From positions 4,186,501-4,250,500 of the forward strand of contig NZ_FMHZ01000002.1 in NCBI RefSeq assembly GCF_900090315.1: DNA of 64,000 nucleotides. Direction: 5' to 3'. The DNA comes from Micromonospora citrea. Its GTDB lineage: Bacteria; Actinomycetota; Actinomycetes; Mycobacteriales; Micromonosporaceae. The translations under genes and the position numbers were made by a program. The notes beneath the pieces were generated by a model. It saw only the letters and a program-made list of their open reading frames with translations, was not told the DNA's origin and searched no databases. This document shows positions 15,695 through 24,132 of this stretch, piece after piece (the first letter of the stretch is position 1; the number at the start of each line of letters is the position of its first letter).

Positions 15695-17917
15695 ATGGGT
15701 CAGGATCGGACGGCGGTACGGGAGCGGGCCGAGGCGGTGCTGCGGCGGTTGGCCGGCGAGCACGCCCGACTCCGCGAGGACCAGTGGCGGGCGATCGAGG
15801 CGCTGGTGGTCGACCGCCGCCGGGTGCTCTGCGTGCAGCGCACCGGGTGGGGCAAGTCGGCCGTCTACTTCGTGGCCACCGCCCTGCTGCGCGAGCGCGA
15901 CCGGGAGCGGCAGGGCGACGGCGGCCCCGGCCCGACCGGCCCCGGCAGCCCCACCGGCTCGACCGGCCCGACCGGCCCTGGCAGCCCCACCGGCTCGACC
16001 GGCCCGACCGGCCCGACGGTGATCGTTTCGCCGCTGCTGGCGCTCATGCGCAACCAGGTCGAGTCGGCGGCCCGGGCCGGCATCCGGGCCCGCACCATCA
16101 ACTCCGCCAACCTGGACGAGTGGGACGAGATCACCGCCGAGATCCACACCGGCGCCGTGGACGTGCTGCTGATCAGCCCGGAGCGGCTCAACAACCCCGA
16201 CTTCCGGGACACCGTGCTGCCGAAGCTGGCGGCCACCACCGGCCTGCTGGTGGTCGACGAGGCGCACTGCGTCTCCGACTGGGGGCACGACTTCCGGCCG
16301 GACTACCGCCGGCTGCGTACCTTCCTCGGCAACCTGCCCGAGCACACCCCGGTACTGGCGACCACGGCCACCGCCAACGCCCGGGTCACCGCCGACGTGG
16401 CGGAGCAGCTCGGCGACGCCCTCGTGCTGCGCGGCAGCCTCGACCGGGAGTCGCTGCGCCTCGGCGTGGTCGAGCTGCCGAGCCCCGCGCACCGGCTGGC
16501 ATGGCTCGCCGACCACCTGGACCGGCTGCCCGGCTCGGGCATCGTCTACACGCTCACCGTCGCCGCGGCGGGGGAGACCGCCGAGTTCCTGCGGTCCCGG
16601 GACTACGCCGTCGCCTCCTACACCGGCCAGGCCGAGGACGCCGACCGGCGGGCGGCCGAGCAGGACCTGCTGGACAACAAGATCAAGGCGCTGGTCGCCA
16701 CGAGCGCCCTGGGCATGGGCTTCGACAAGCCCGACCTCGGCTTCGTGGTGCACCTCGGCGCGCCGCCCTCGCCGATCGCGTACTACCAGCAGGTCGGCCG
16801 CGCCGGCCGCGCCGTCGCGCACGCCGAGGTGCTGCTGCTGCCCGGCGCCGAGGACGCCGCCATCTGGCGCTACTTCGCCTCGCTCGCCTTCCCGCCCGAG
16901 GAGCAGGTCCGCGCGGTGCTGGCCGCCCTGCACACCGACCGCCCCCTCTCCACGCAGGCCCTGGAGCCGATCGTCGACCTGCGCCGGGCCCGGCTGGAAC
17001 TGATGCTCAAGGTGCTCGACGTCGACGGCGCGGTCCGCCGGGTGCGCGGCGGCTGGCTCGCCACCGGCGAGCCCTGGGTCTACGACGAGGCCCGGTTGCG
17101 CCGCGTCGCCGAGGCACGCACCGCCGAGCAGCAGGCCATGCGGGAGTACGCGGCCACCGCCGACTGCCGGCTGCGCTACCTGCGCGAGTGCCTGGACGAC
17201 GCGGGTGCCGCCGACTGCGGCCGGTGCGACCGCTGCGCCGGCCCGCTGTTCGCGCCCGACGTGTCGGACGTCGCGCTGACCGCCGCGCAGACCTTCCTGG
17301 GGCGGCCCGGGGTGGAGATCGCGCCGAAGAAGCTCTGGCCGACCGGGCTGGAGGCGGTGGGCGTACCCCTGAAGGGGCGGATCGCCCCGGCGGAGCAGGC
17401 GCTGCCGGGGCGCGCGGTGGGGCGGCTGTCCGACCTGGGGTGGGGCGGCCGGCTGCGCGGCCTGGTCGGGCCGGAGGCGCCCGACGGACCGGTGCCGGAC
17501 GACGTGGCCGCCGCCGTGGTCGAGGTGCTGAAGGCGTGGGCGCACGGCGACGACCCGTGGCCGGCCCGCCCGGTGGGCGTGGTCGCGGTCGGCTCGCGCC
17601 GCCGGCCCCGGCTGGTCGGCTCGCTCGCCGAGCGGATCGCCGGCGTCGGCCGGCTGCCGCTGCTCGGCCAGGTGACGCCGACCGGCCCGGCCGCCGGCGA
17701 CGGCCCGCGCGGCAACAGCGCCCAGCGGGTACGCGCCCTGCACGGCGCCCTCGTCGTGCCTGCGGACGTGGTCGACGCCCTCGCCGGGCTGGACGGGCCG
17801 GTGCTCCTCGTCGACGACCTGGTCGACTCGGGCTGGACGATGACGCTGGCCGCCCGGGAACTGCGCCGCGCCGGCGCGCCCGGCGTGCTGCCGCTGGCGC
17901 TGGCCGTCGCCGGCTGA
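15695..17917 (+). CDS. RecQ-family DNA helicase with C-terminal phosphoribosyltransferase-like domain
   Basis: A 740-residue superfamily 2 helicase. Walker A reads RTGWGKSAVYFV (residues 49-60), the DEAH box is LLVVDEAHCVSDWGHDFRPD, and helicase motif VI is QQVGRAGRA. A four-Cys zinc-binding segment (C-x(n)-RECLDDAGAADCGRCDRC) follows the second RecA lobe as in RecQ. The last ~100 residues end in VLLVDDLVDSGWTMTLAARE, the PRPP-binding loop of type I phosphoribosyltransferases. Residues 74-108 are a collagen-like G-P-T-G-S-T repeat inserted between Walker A and motif Ia. It presumably unwinds DNA in repair; the role of the PRT domain is unknown. Confidence 0.9.
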   Translation: MGQDRTAVRERAEAVLRRLAGEHARLREDQWRAIEALVVDRRRVLCVQRTGWGKSAVYFVATALLRERDRERQGDGGPGPTGPGSPTGSTGPTGPGSPTGSTGPTGPTVIVSPLLALMRNQVESAARAGIRARTINSANLDEWDEITAEIHTGAVDVLLISPERLNNPDFRDTVLPKLAATTGLLVVDEAHCVSDWGHDFRPDYRRLRTFLGNLPEHTPVLATTATANARVTADVAEQLGDALVLRGSLDRESLRLGVVELPSPAHRLAWLADHLDRLPGSGIVYTLTVAAAGETAEFLRSRDYAVASYTGQAEDADRRAAEQDLLDNKIKALVATSALGMGFDKPDLGFVVHLGAPPSPIAYYQQVGRAGRAVAHAEVLLLPGAEDAAIWRYFASLAFPPEEQVRAVLAALHTDRPLSTQALEPIVDLRRARLELMLKVLDVDGAVRRVRGGWLATGEPWVYDEARLRRVAEARTAEQQAMREYAATADCRLRYLRECLDDAGAADCGRCDRCAGPLFAPDVSDVALTAAQTFLGRPGVEIAPKKLWPTGLEAVGVPLKGRIAPAEQALPGRAVGRLSDLGWGGRLRGLVGPEAPDGPVPDDVAAAVVEVLKAWAHGDDPWPARPVGVVAVGSRRRPRLVGSLAERIAGVGRLPLLGQVTPTGPAAGDGPRGNSAQRVRALHGALVVPADVVDALAGLDGPVLLVDDLVDSGWTMTLAARELRRAGAPGVLPLALAVAG
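15934..16018 (+). repeat. 36-bp tandem repeat inside the helicase gene
   Basis: Just over two copies of a unit containing GACCGGCCCGACCGGCCCTG and CAGCCCCACCGGCTC encode the Gly/Pro/Thr/Ser-rich insert at residues 74-108. The copies are in frame. Confidence 0.8.
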
Positions 17918-18085
17918 CCCGCCGCCCGCGCCTGTCGGCCGGGCCGACCTGCTGCCCGCGCTGGCTGCCATGCTGAGCCGCCGCCCGCGCCTGTCGGCCG
18001 GGCTGACCTGCTGCCCGCGCTGGCTGCCGTGTTGACCCGCCGCCCGCCACCTGTCGGCCGGGCTGAGCCGCCGCCCGCGCTGGTC
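17918..18085. repeat. ~58-bp tandem repeat, ~2.5 copies, downstream of recQ-like gene
   Basis: The unit carries CCGCCGCCCGCGCCTGTCGG, then a GACCTGCTGCCCGCGCTGGC-type segment. It starts next to the helicase stop codon and decays toward 18085. I see no gene between 17918 and 18243. Confidence 0.75.
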
Positions 18086-18243
18086 GCCGGCTGTCTGTCG
18101 GTCGGCCGGTGGCCGGCCCGGCGGGTGGCCGGGCCGTGCGGGGTCCGTCCCGTACGGGGCGGGAAAGTTCCCGGCCGGGCGGGAGTGCGACCGTCGCCAC
18201 GCCGCCCCGCCGCCGGGCGGGCGCGACCGTGACGGAGGGTAAC

Positions 18244-18300
18244 GTGAGCGGCATGACCGATCAGCAGCCCGGCCACCAGCGGGACGGCGGCCGTGCCTGA
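18244..18300 (+). CDS. 18-codon ORF with strong RBS before the His-rich protein gene
   Basis: GTG at 18244 follows GGAGGG (4-nt spacer) and encodes MSGMTDQQPGHQRDGGRA. Its stop lies 8 nt inside the next gene's annotated start. Either it is a leader that couples translation to the next ORF, or a frameshift has separated the true start from the body. Both halves are low-complexity Asp/Gln/Pro sequence, so the data do not decide. Confidence 0.4.
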   Translation: MSGMTDQQPGHQRDGGRA

Positions 18301-19381
18301 CCAGTCCCCGGCCGTGCCCGACCAGGCGTCGGCGGCACCCGGCCAGTCCCCGGCCCTGCCCGGCCAGTCCCCGGCCGTTGCTGACCGGGCGTCGGCGGCG
18401 TCCGACCGCGCCGCGCCGGACCAGCTCCCGGCCGGGCCGGACGAGGCCGCCGTGGAGTCTCGCGGGGCATCGGCATCGGCCGTGCCGGACCGCAGCACGC
18501 TCCGGCTGGCGCTGGTGGTCGGCGGACTGGTGCTCGCGGTGCTGCTCGGCTTCGGCCTGGGCCGGCTGAACGGCGGTGGCCCGTCCGCGTCGGGACGGCT
18601 CGACAGCGCCCTCGCCCAGCACACCCACGCTCCGGGCACCGGCGCCCACGAGCACGGCGGCGACCAGGGCGCGGCGGCGGAGGCGGCCGGCCTGTCGGTC
18701 ACCTCGGCCGGCTACACGCTCGCCCCGGTGACGTCGGCGTTCGCCGCCGGTCGGCCGGGCGAGCTGCGCTTCCAGGTGCGCGACGCGCAGCGCCGCCCGG
18801 TGACGCGGTTCGCCGTCGTGCACGACAAGCCGATGCACCTGATCGTGGTGCGTCGCGACCTGACCGGCTACCAGCACCTGCACCCGACCATGGCCGCCGA
18901 CGGCACGTGGTCGGTGCCGCTGACCCTGCCACAGCCGGGTGTCTGGCGGGCGTACGCCGACTTCACCGCCCTCGCCGACGACGGCCGGCAGTCGGCGGTG
19001 ACCCTCGGGGTCGACCTGGTCGCGCCCGGCGGTTACCAGCCGCGACCGCTGCCGGCGCCGGCGACCTCGGCCACGGTGGAGGGTTTCACCGTCAGCTACC
19101 AGGGCACGCCGCAGACCGGCCTGACCGTGCCGCTGACCTTCCGCTTCGACGCGGCCGGCGGCACTCCGGCGCTGGAGCGCTACCTCGGCGCGTACGGGCA
19201 CCTGGTGGCGCTGCGCGAGGGCGACCTGGGCTACCTGCACGTCCACCCGGAGCCGCAGGTGGTCGACGGGGCGGTGACGTTCTGGGTGACCACGCCGGGC
19301 CCGGGCCGTTACCGGCTCTACCTGGACTTCCAGGTCGGCGGCGTGGTGCGCACCGCCGAGTTCACGCTGGCCGTGCCCTGA
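18293..19381 (+). CDS. Membrane-anchored protein with duplicated His motifs (possible metal binding)
   Basis: A 362-residue protein. Residues 1-65 are a low-complexity cytoplasmic segment with PDQSPA-type repeats. One helix (STLRLALVVGGLVLAVLLGFGLG) anchors an extracellular part of ~270 residues. That part has a His-rich stretch (HTHAPGTGAHEHGG) and two related beta-type modules, one ending MHLIVVRRDLTGYQHLHP and the other GHLVALREGDLGYLHVHP. Paired His motifs of this kind occur in actinobacterial proteins near copper-handling genes, but no copper gene is adjacent here, so metal binding is only inferred. The GTG start has no good ribosome binding site of its own. Confidence 0.72.
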   Translation: MPDQSPAVPDQASAAPGQSPALPGQSPAVADRASAASDRAAPDQLPAGPDEAAVESRGASASAVPDRSTLRLALVVGGLVLAVLLGFGLGRLNGGGPSASGRLDSALAQHTHAPGTGAHEHGGDQGAAAEAAGLSVTSAGYTLAPVTSAFAAGRPGELRFQVRDAQRRPVTRFAVVHDKPMHLIVVRRDLTGYQHLHPTMAADGTWSVPLTLPQPGVWRAYADFTALADDGRQSAVTLGVDLVAPGGYQPRPLPAPATSATVEGFTVSYQGTPQTGLTVPLTFRFDAAGGTPALERYLGAYGHLVALREGDLGYLHVHPEPQVVDGAVTFWVTTPGPGRYRLYLDFQVGGVVRTAEFTLAVP

Positions 19382-19425
19382 CCCGTCGGCCCGGCGCGCC
19401 GACCGTCGCCCGGCGGTGCCGCGTG

Positions 19426-19503
19426 GCGGGTCAGCCGGCGCGGCGGATCGGCCGGCGGTGCGTGGTGGGTCAGCCGGCGCGGCGGATCGGGCGGCGGGCC
19501 AGG
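19426..19503. repeat. 39-bp direct duplication at the 3' end of the XRE gene
   Basis: Two copies (19426-19464 and 19465-19503) share GGTCAGCCGGCGCGGCGGAT and flanks. The distal copy repeats the last codons and stop of the regulator just past its real stop, in the same frame. Confidence 0.8.
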
Positions 19504-19886
19504 TAGCGCAGCAGGTCGCGGATGTGGTGCTTCTCCTCGGCCGGCACGGTCGGGTCGGCCAGCCGTTGCAGGATCACCCGGACGTCGGCCTCGACCGGGC
19601 CGTCGTCGAGGCGGCGGCGCGGGGTGGGGCCGGCGTCGGGCAGGCCGAGCGCGCGGAAGGCGGCCGCTACCGGCAGGTCCAGCGCGGCGCAGAAGCCCCG
19701 CACCTTGGCGAGTTCCGGATAGTCCTGCCAGTCGCCGGCGAGCCAGCGGAACACGGTGGAACGACCGACGCCGGTGTGGGACGCCAGGTCCGTCACGGTC
19801 CACCCGCGCTCCTCGCGGGCGTCGTCGATGGCGCGCCGCACGAAGCGTGCGAAGGCCATCTGCGGCGATACCTCTACCGAACCCAT
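19470..19886 (-). CDS. XRE-family transcriptional regulator
   Basis: A 138-residue DNA-binding protein. The helix-turn-helix lies at residues ~28-55 (WTVTDLASHTGVGRSTVFRWLAG). The C-terminal half (DGPVEADVRVILQRLADPTVPAEE) is helical and resembles short actinobacterial XRE repressors. ATG at 19886 is the longest start; ATG at 19859 (residue 10) is equally possible because neither has a strong ribosome binding site. The target is unknown. Purine-rich GGAAAGGTAAGGAAAC at 19939-19954, just upstream, could be an autoregulatory site. Confidence 0.82.
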   Translation of the reverse strand: MGSVEVSPQMAFARFVRRAIDDAREERGWTVTDLASHTGVGRSTVFRWLAGDWQDYPELAKVRGFCAALDLPVAAAFRALGLPDAGPTPRRRLDDGPVEADVRVILQRLADPTVPAEEKHHIRDLLRYLARRPIRRAG

Positions 19887-20019
19887 CCCTGCGGGTCTTC
19901 CCTCCCGACCGGCACCCGGCGGTGCGCCTCCGAGGGTAGTACGGAAAGGTAAGGAAACAATTGACTGACCGACCAGACCGTCCCGCCGACGGGACTTTCT
20001 GCCGGACCCATGGCGCGGA

Positions 20020-21276
20020 TCACGCGCCCCCGAGCGTTGTCCGCCCTTCCTGATCCAGGTTCGGTGCCCGTCCGTCGACCGGCGCGCGGGTGATCGGCGG
20101 GCGCGAATCGTCGTTGCCGGCGGGGGCGTCGTCGGCCGGGCGGAGCAGCGTCTCCAGCCGCGGGGTGACGCCCCACTGGTCGACCAGTTCCCGGTATTCC
20201 GCCCGCTGGCCCTCGGTCGGCGGGGCGCCGGTGCGCCGGGCCCGGATCAGCAGGTTGCGCGGCGTGTGCCGGGAGTCGACGAACTCCACCACCTCGGCCC
20301 GGTAGCCGTGCAGCCGGAGCAGCCCGGCCCGCAGCGCGTCGGTGAGGACGTCCGCGAAGCGTTCGCGGAGAATGCCCTGCCGGGTCAGCAGCTCGTACGG
20401 CGCCGGGGCCGGCCGCGCCCGCAGTTGGGCCGCGACGTCGTGGTGGCAGCACGGCGCGGCGAGCACCCAGCGGGCCCGCCAGCGCACCGCCCGGGCCAGC
20501 GCCTCGTCGGTGGCGGTGTCGCAGGCGTGCAGCGCCAGCACCAGGTCGGGGGCGGGCGTGACGACGGCGTCGGCGATCGTGCCGGCCACGAAGCTGACCC
20601 GCTCGTCCCAGCCGAGCCGCTCGGCCAGCTCGGTGTTGCGTCGGCGCTGGTCCTCCCGCACGTCCACGCCGACCAGTTCGACGTCGAGCCCCCGCTGCGC
20701 CAGCCACCGGTACGCGGCGAAGGTCAGGTAGGCGTTGCCGCAACCCAGGTCGACCACCCGCAGCGGGCCGGTCAGGTCGTCGGGGAGCGTGGCCGCCAGG
20801 GCGCGCAGGAAGGCGTCGACCTGGCGCCGCTTCGCCGCCGAGCCGCCGATCTCGGCGAAGATCGGGTCGCCCGGGTCGAGCAGGTACTCCTTCGCCCGGT
20901 CGTGCCCACCCGGCTCGGCGGCCGGCCGGGCTGCCGCGGCCCGGTGCACCTGCGCCTCGCCCGACTTCGTCACCCGCAGTTGCAGCGTCGCGTCGGCCGT
21001 CTCCACGTGCCAGTTGCCGAACGGCTCGGCCAGCAGCGCGTCCACCGCCGCATCGGCCTCCGCGCCCGGGGCGACGTTACGGGTGTACGGCCGGGATCCG
21101 TCGGAGGTGGAGATCTGGATCCGGGGGCCGGCCTTGAGCGCGACCGGCCTCAGCTCGGCCCGGACCACCGAGGGGCGCTGGCCGCGTCTGCGTCCGGCGG
21201 CGACCGCCCGGGTCAGCGCGGGGTCGAGCAGCAGGGCCCGGACCTCGGTCAGGGCGGCGTCCAGTGGTTCCGGCAT
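20020..21276 (-). CDS. SAM-dependent methyltransferase (Methyltransf_32 type)
   Basis: A 418-residue protein. The N-terminal ~120 residues form a separate domain. The SAM-binding motif RVVDLGCGNAYLTFAAYRW lies at ~173-191 with the acidic loop LVGVDVRED, and APCCHHDV at 274-281 is diagnostic of the METTL25/RRNAD1-related family. The substrate is unknown; the family is often suggested to act on RNA or protein. The ATG at 21276 follows AGGAAG at 8 nt, whereas the longer frame adds a leader not resembling coding sequence. It lies downstream of the DEAD-box helicase gene on the same strand, separated by a hairpin. Confidence 0.87.
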   Translation of the reverse strand: MPEPLDAALTEVRALLLDPALTRAVAAGRRRGQRPSVVRAELRPVALKAGPRIQISTSDGSRPYTRNVAPGAEADAAVDALLAEPFGNWHVETADATLQLRVTKSGEAQVHRAAAARPAAEPGGHDRAKEYLLDPGDPIFAEIGGSAAKRRQVDAFLRALAATLPDDLTGPLRVVDLGCGNAYLTFAAYRWLAQRGLDVELVGVDVREDQRRRNTELAERLGWDERVSFVAGTIADAVVTPAPDLVLALHACDTATDEALARAVRWRARWVLAAPCCHHDVAAQLRARPAPAPYELLTRQGILRERFADVLTDALRAGLLRLHGYRAEVVEFVDSRHTPRNLLIRARRTGAPPTEGQRAEYRELVDQWGVTPRLETLLRPADDAPAGNDDSRPPITRAPVDGRAPNLDQEGRTTLGGA

Positions 21277-21346
21277 TGCTCCATCTTCCTGCTCGGTCGG
21301 GCGAGGCGGCGCAGGGCGTGCGTGGCGTGGCGGGGGCCACCAGACG

Positions 21347-21381
21347 GACGTCCCCGCACCGGAGACCGGTACGGGGACGTC
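21347..21381 (-). terminator. Hairpin after the DEAD-box helicase gene
   Basis: 10-bp perfect stem GACGTCCCCG/CGGGGACGTC (21347-21356 and 21372-21381), with an additional inner ACCGG/CCGGT pairing. It lies 15 nt past the helicase stop. Confidence 0.65.
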
Positions 21382-21395
21382 GGGAAGCACTCGGG

Positions 21396-23033
21396 TCAGT
21401 CGGCGGTCGCCTCGGCCGGCGTACCGGCTGCGGCGCCACCGCCACCACGACGGCGCCGGCGGCGGCGCGGCTTCGGAGCCTCGCCCTCGACGGCGGCGGG
21501 GGCGTCGGCGGGAGCGGCCTCGGCGGTGATCACCGCGGTCGGCTCGCCCGAGACCGTCTCGCCGGCCCGGCGGCGCCGGCGGCGACGCGGGGTGCGGGTG
21601 CCCTCCTCGGCCGGCACCTCGGCGTCCGGCCCGGCGCCGTGGTCCTGGCGGCGCTCGCCGCGACCGCGACCCTCGCCGCGCCGGGAGCCGCGGCTCTCGC
21701 CCCGGCGGGACCGGCCGCCGCCCAGGTCCTCCTCCACCTCGGCCGACAGCCCGGCGCGGGTGCGCTCGGCGGTCGGCAGGGTGCCGGAGACATCGGGGGA
21801 GATGTGCAGGTCCGTGTAGAGGTGCGGAGACGTGTGGTAGGTCTCCGGCGGCTCCGGCATGTCCAGGCCCAGCGTCTTGTCGATGATCCGCCAGCGGGGC
21901 ATGTCGTCCCAGTCGACGAAGGTCACCGCGACGCCGCTCGCCCCGGCCCGGCCGGTGCGGCCGATCCGGTGCGTGTAGGTGTCCTGGTCCTCCGGGCAGT
22001 CGTAGTTGATGACGTGGGTGACGCCGCTGACGTCGATGCCGCGCGCGGCCACGTCGGTGGCGACCAGGGTGTCGATCTTGCCGGCCCGGAACGCCCGCAG
22101 CGCCCGCTCCCGCGCGCCCTGCCCGAGGTCACCGTGCACGGCGGCGACCGCGAAGCCCCGGAAGTCGAGGTCCTCGGCGACCCGGTCGGCGGCCCGCTTG
22201 GTGCGGGTGAAGATCATGGTCAGCCCGCGCCCCTCGGCCTGAAGGATGCGGGCCACGATCTCGATCTTGTTCATCGAGTGGGTGCGGTAGGCCAGCTGCT
22301 CGGTCTGCGGCGACGGGCCGGTCTCGGCGGTGTGCCCGGCGTGGATCGTCACCGGGTGGCGCAGGAAGCGCCGGGAGAGGGTGACGATCGGGTCCGGCAT
22401 GGTCGCCGAGAAGAGCATGGTCTGGCGGTCCTCCGGCAGCATCGCCAGGATCCGCTCGACGTCGTCGAGGAAGCCCAGGTCGAGCATCCGGTCGGCCTCG
22501 TCGAGGACCAGCGCGTGCACCCGGTCCAGGCGCAGGTGCTTCTGCTTGGCCAGGTCGAGCAGCCGGCCGGGCGTGCCGACCAGGATCTCGACGCCCTTGC
22601 GTAGCGCGTCGACCTGCGGCTCGTACGCCACGCCGCCGTAGATCGGCAGCACCCGGACGCCCCGGGTCCGGCCCGCGGCGGCGAGGTCCTTCGCGACCTG
22701 GATGCCCAGCTCACGGGTGGGTACGACGACAAGCGCCTGCGGCACGCCGTCGCCGCCCTCGGCGGGCGCGAAGACCCGCTCCAGCAGCGGCACGCCGAAG
22801 CCGAGGGTCTTGCCGGTGCCGGTGGGCGCCTGGCCGATCAGGTCGGTGCCGCGCAGCGCGATCGGCAGCGCGTATTCCTGGATGGCGAACGCGCGGGTGA
22901 TGCCGGCCGCGGCCAGCGCGTCGACGGTCTCCTGACGCGCGCCCAGCTCGGCGAAGGTGGGTGCCTCCGGTCGCACCGGGGCGGTGGGGGCCAGTTCCTG
23001 GCCGTCCATCAGATCTTGGGTCAGCTCGCTCAT
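21396..23033 (-). CDS. DEAD-box RNA helicase (RhlE-like)
   Basis: A 545-residue RNA helicase. The Q-motif Gln52 precedes APTGTGKT (69-76). PTRELG, GTPGRLLD, DEAD (178-181), SAT (209-211) and HRIGRTGRAG follow in order. The C-terminal ~150 residues are a disordered Arg/Gly-rich tail (RRGESRGSRRGEGRGRGERR and two Arg blocks) expected to bind RNA nonspecifically. It should unwind RNA duplexes in ribosome assembly or mRNA decay. The adjacent ferritin-like, DUF3107 and TetR genes match the order around mycobacterial rhlE (Rv3211). Only a weak ribosome binding site is visible. Confidence 0.93.
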   Translation of the reverse strand: MSELTQDLMDGQELAPTAPVRPEAPTFAELGARQETVDALAAAGITRAFAIQEYALPIALRGTDLIGQAPTGTGKTLGFGVPLLERVFAPAEGGDGVPQALVVVPTRELGIQVAKDLAAAGRTRGVRVLPIYGGVAYEPQVDALRKGVEILVGTPGRLLDLAKQKHLRLDRVHALVLDEADRMLDLGFLDDVERILAMLPEDRQTMLFSATMPDPIVTLSRRFLRHPVTIHAGHTAETGPSPQTEQLAYRTHSMNKIEIVARILQAEGRGLTMIFTRTKRAADRVAEDLDFRGFAVAAVHGDLGQGARERALRAFRAGKIDTLVATDVAARGIDVSGVTHVINYDCPEDQDTYTHRIGRTGRAGASGVAVTFVDWDDMPRWRIIDKTLGLDMPEPPETYHTSPHLYTDLHISPDVSGTLPTAERTRAGLSAEVEEDLGGGRSRRGESRGSRRGEGRGRGERRQDHGAGPDAEVPAEEGTRTPRRRRRRRAGETVSGEPTAVITAEAAPADAPAAVEGEAPKPRRRRRRRGGGGAAAGTPAEATAD

Positions 23034-23351
23034 ATGGATCTGGGGGTGCCCTCTCGTGGGTGCGCCCCGTCATGTCCTCAGGGCGCGATCGGTGTGGCGC
23101 GGGCCACACGGTCGGCGGCAGAACTGCCGGGCCGGACCGGGCCGCACGCGCGCCGTGGGCTCGGACTTCGACAGGACCGACCGGTCGGTTGAGACCAGGC
23201 TGGCCAGCTCGGCGCCCACGGCAACTGCTCCATGCTACCTGAACCGCATGGTGGCCGTCCTGATTCCGGGAGCGGGAGACGCGCCCGGGGTTGCATGTTG
23301 TGACCTGCCTCACTTTACCCGTGGCGCGCGGACGGGCGGTAGCCTGCGCTC
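23034..23351. other. Divergent intergenic region, helicase / ferritin-like gene
   Basis: No ORF is supported. It must hold both divergent promoters. The only clear element is the TAGCCT box at 23340-23345. Confidence 0.5.
23340..23345 (+). promoter_or_regulatory. Leaderless-type -10 box (TAGCCT)
   Basis: TAGCCT ends 6 nt before the GTG of the ferritin-like gene, and no ribosome binding site is present. Transcription probably starts at or next to the GTG. Confidence 0.5.
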
Positions 23352-24008
23352 GTGCCCGCTCCCGATCCCGCGCCCGGCCGTGCCGTCGTCGACCTGCTCG
23401 GCCTGGTGGCCTTCGGCGAGCTGCTCGCCTTCGAGCGGATGGCCGCCGACGCCCGGCTCGCCCCCGACGTGCGTCGCCGGGCGGCCCTGAGCGAGATGGC
23501 CGCCGCCGAGATCGGCAACTACCGGCGGCTGGCCGACCGGCTGACCGCGCTGGGCGTGCTCCCCGACGACGCGATGGCGCCCTATGTCGCGCCGTTGCAG
23601 GCGTACCACGACTCGACCGAGCCGCGGGACTGGGCGGAGGCGGTCACCAAGGCGTACGTGGGCGACGCCGTGACCGACGACTTCGTCCGGGAGATCGCCG
23701 CGGGGCTGGACGAGCCGGACCGCCGGCTGGTCCTCGACGTGGTGCACGACTCCACGTACGCCGACTTCGCCGTCGCCGAGATCCGGGCCGCGATCGCCGC
23801 CGACCCGAAGGTGGCCGGCCGGCTGTCGATGTGGGCGCGGCGGCTGGTCGGTGAGGCGCTGTCGCAGGCCGGCCGGGTCGCGGCCGCCGACCGGGGCGCG
23901 TTGACCGCCCTGATCGCGGGCAGCGACCGGGTGGACGTGCAGGAACTGTTCCGACGGCTCACCGCGGCACACACCACGCGGATGGCCGCCGCCGGACTCA
24001 ACAACTGA
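23352..24008 (+). CDS. Ferritin-like fold protein (Rv3210c-type)
   Basis: A 218-residue all-helical protein of the ferritin-like superfamily, in the actinobacterial group related to tRNA hydroxylase MiaE. Helix motifs with spaced acids are LVAFGELLAFERMAADA, MAAAEIGNYRRLADR and ADFAVAEIRAAI, which could form a di-iron site. Enzymatic activity has not been established for this group as far as I know. It sits between the helicase and DUF3107 genes as in mycobacteria, and convergently faces the latter across two hairpins. Confidence 0.83.
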   Translation: MPAPDPAPGRAVVDLLGLVAFGELLAFERMAADARLAPDVRRRAALSEMAAAEIGNYRRLADRLTALGVLPDDAMAPYVAPLQAYHDSTEPRDWAEAVTKAYVGDAVTDDFVREIAAGLDEPDRRLVLDVVHDSTYADFAVAEIRAAIAADPKVAGRLSMWARRLVGEALSQAGRVAAADRGALTALIAGSDRVDVQELFRRLTAAHTTRMAAAGLNN

Positions 24009-24025
24009 CGCGGCGGGGGCCGGCA

Positions 24026-24052
24026 CCCGGGGCGGAAGATCGACGCCCCGGG
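24026..24052. terminator. 9-bp hairpin between convergent genes
   Basis: CCCGGGGCG/CGCCCCGGG stem (24026-24034 and 24044-24052) just after the ferritin-like gene stop. Confidence 0.5.
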
Positions 24053-24088
24053 GCCGGGCAGCGACGCCTCGGCAGGATGCGCCGTGGC

Positions 24089-24119
24089 CCGCGACGGGTG
24101 ACCGGGTCACCCGTCGCGG
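24089..24119. terminator. Bidirectional terminator, perfect 14-bp stem
   Basis: CCGCGACGGGTGAC (24089-24102) pairs perfectly with 24106-24119 around the 3-nt loop CGG. It lies between the convergent ferritin-like and DUF3107 genes and can serve both. Confidence 0.75.
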
Positions 24120-24132
24120 CCGGCCGGCCTGG

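Noticed and set aside
15590..19246. 1218-codon open frame on the minus strand
   Set aside because: Antisense to the RecQ-like and His-motif genes; low-complexity translation without family motifs.
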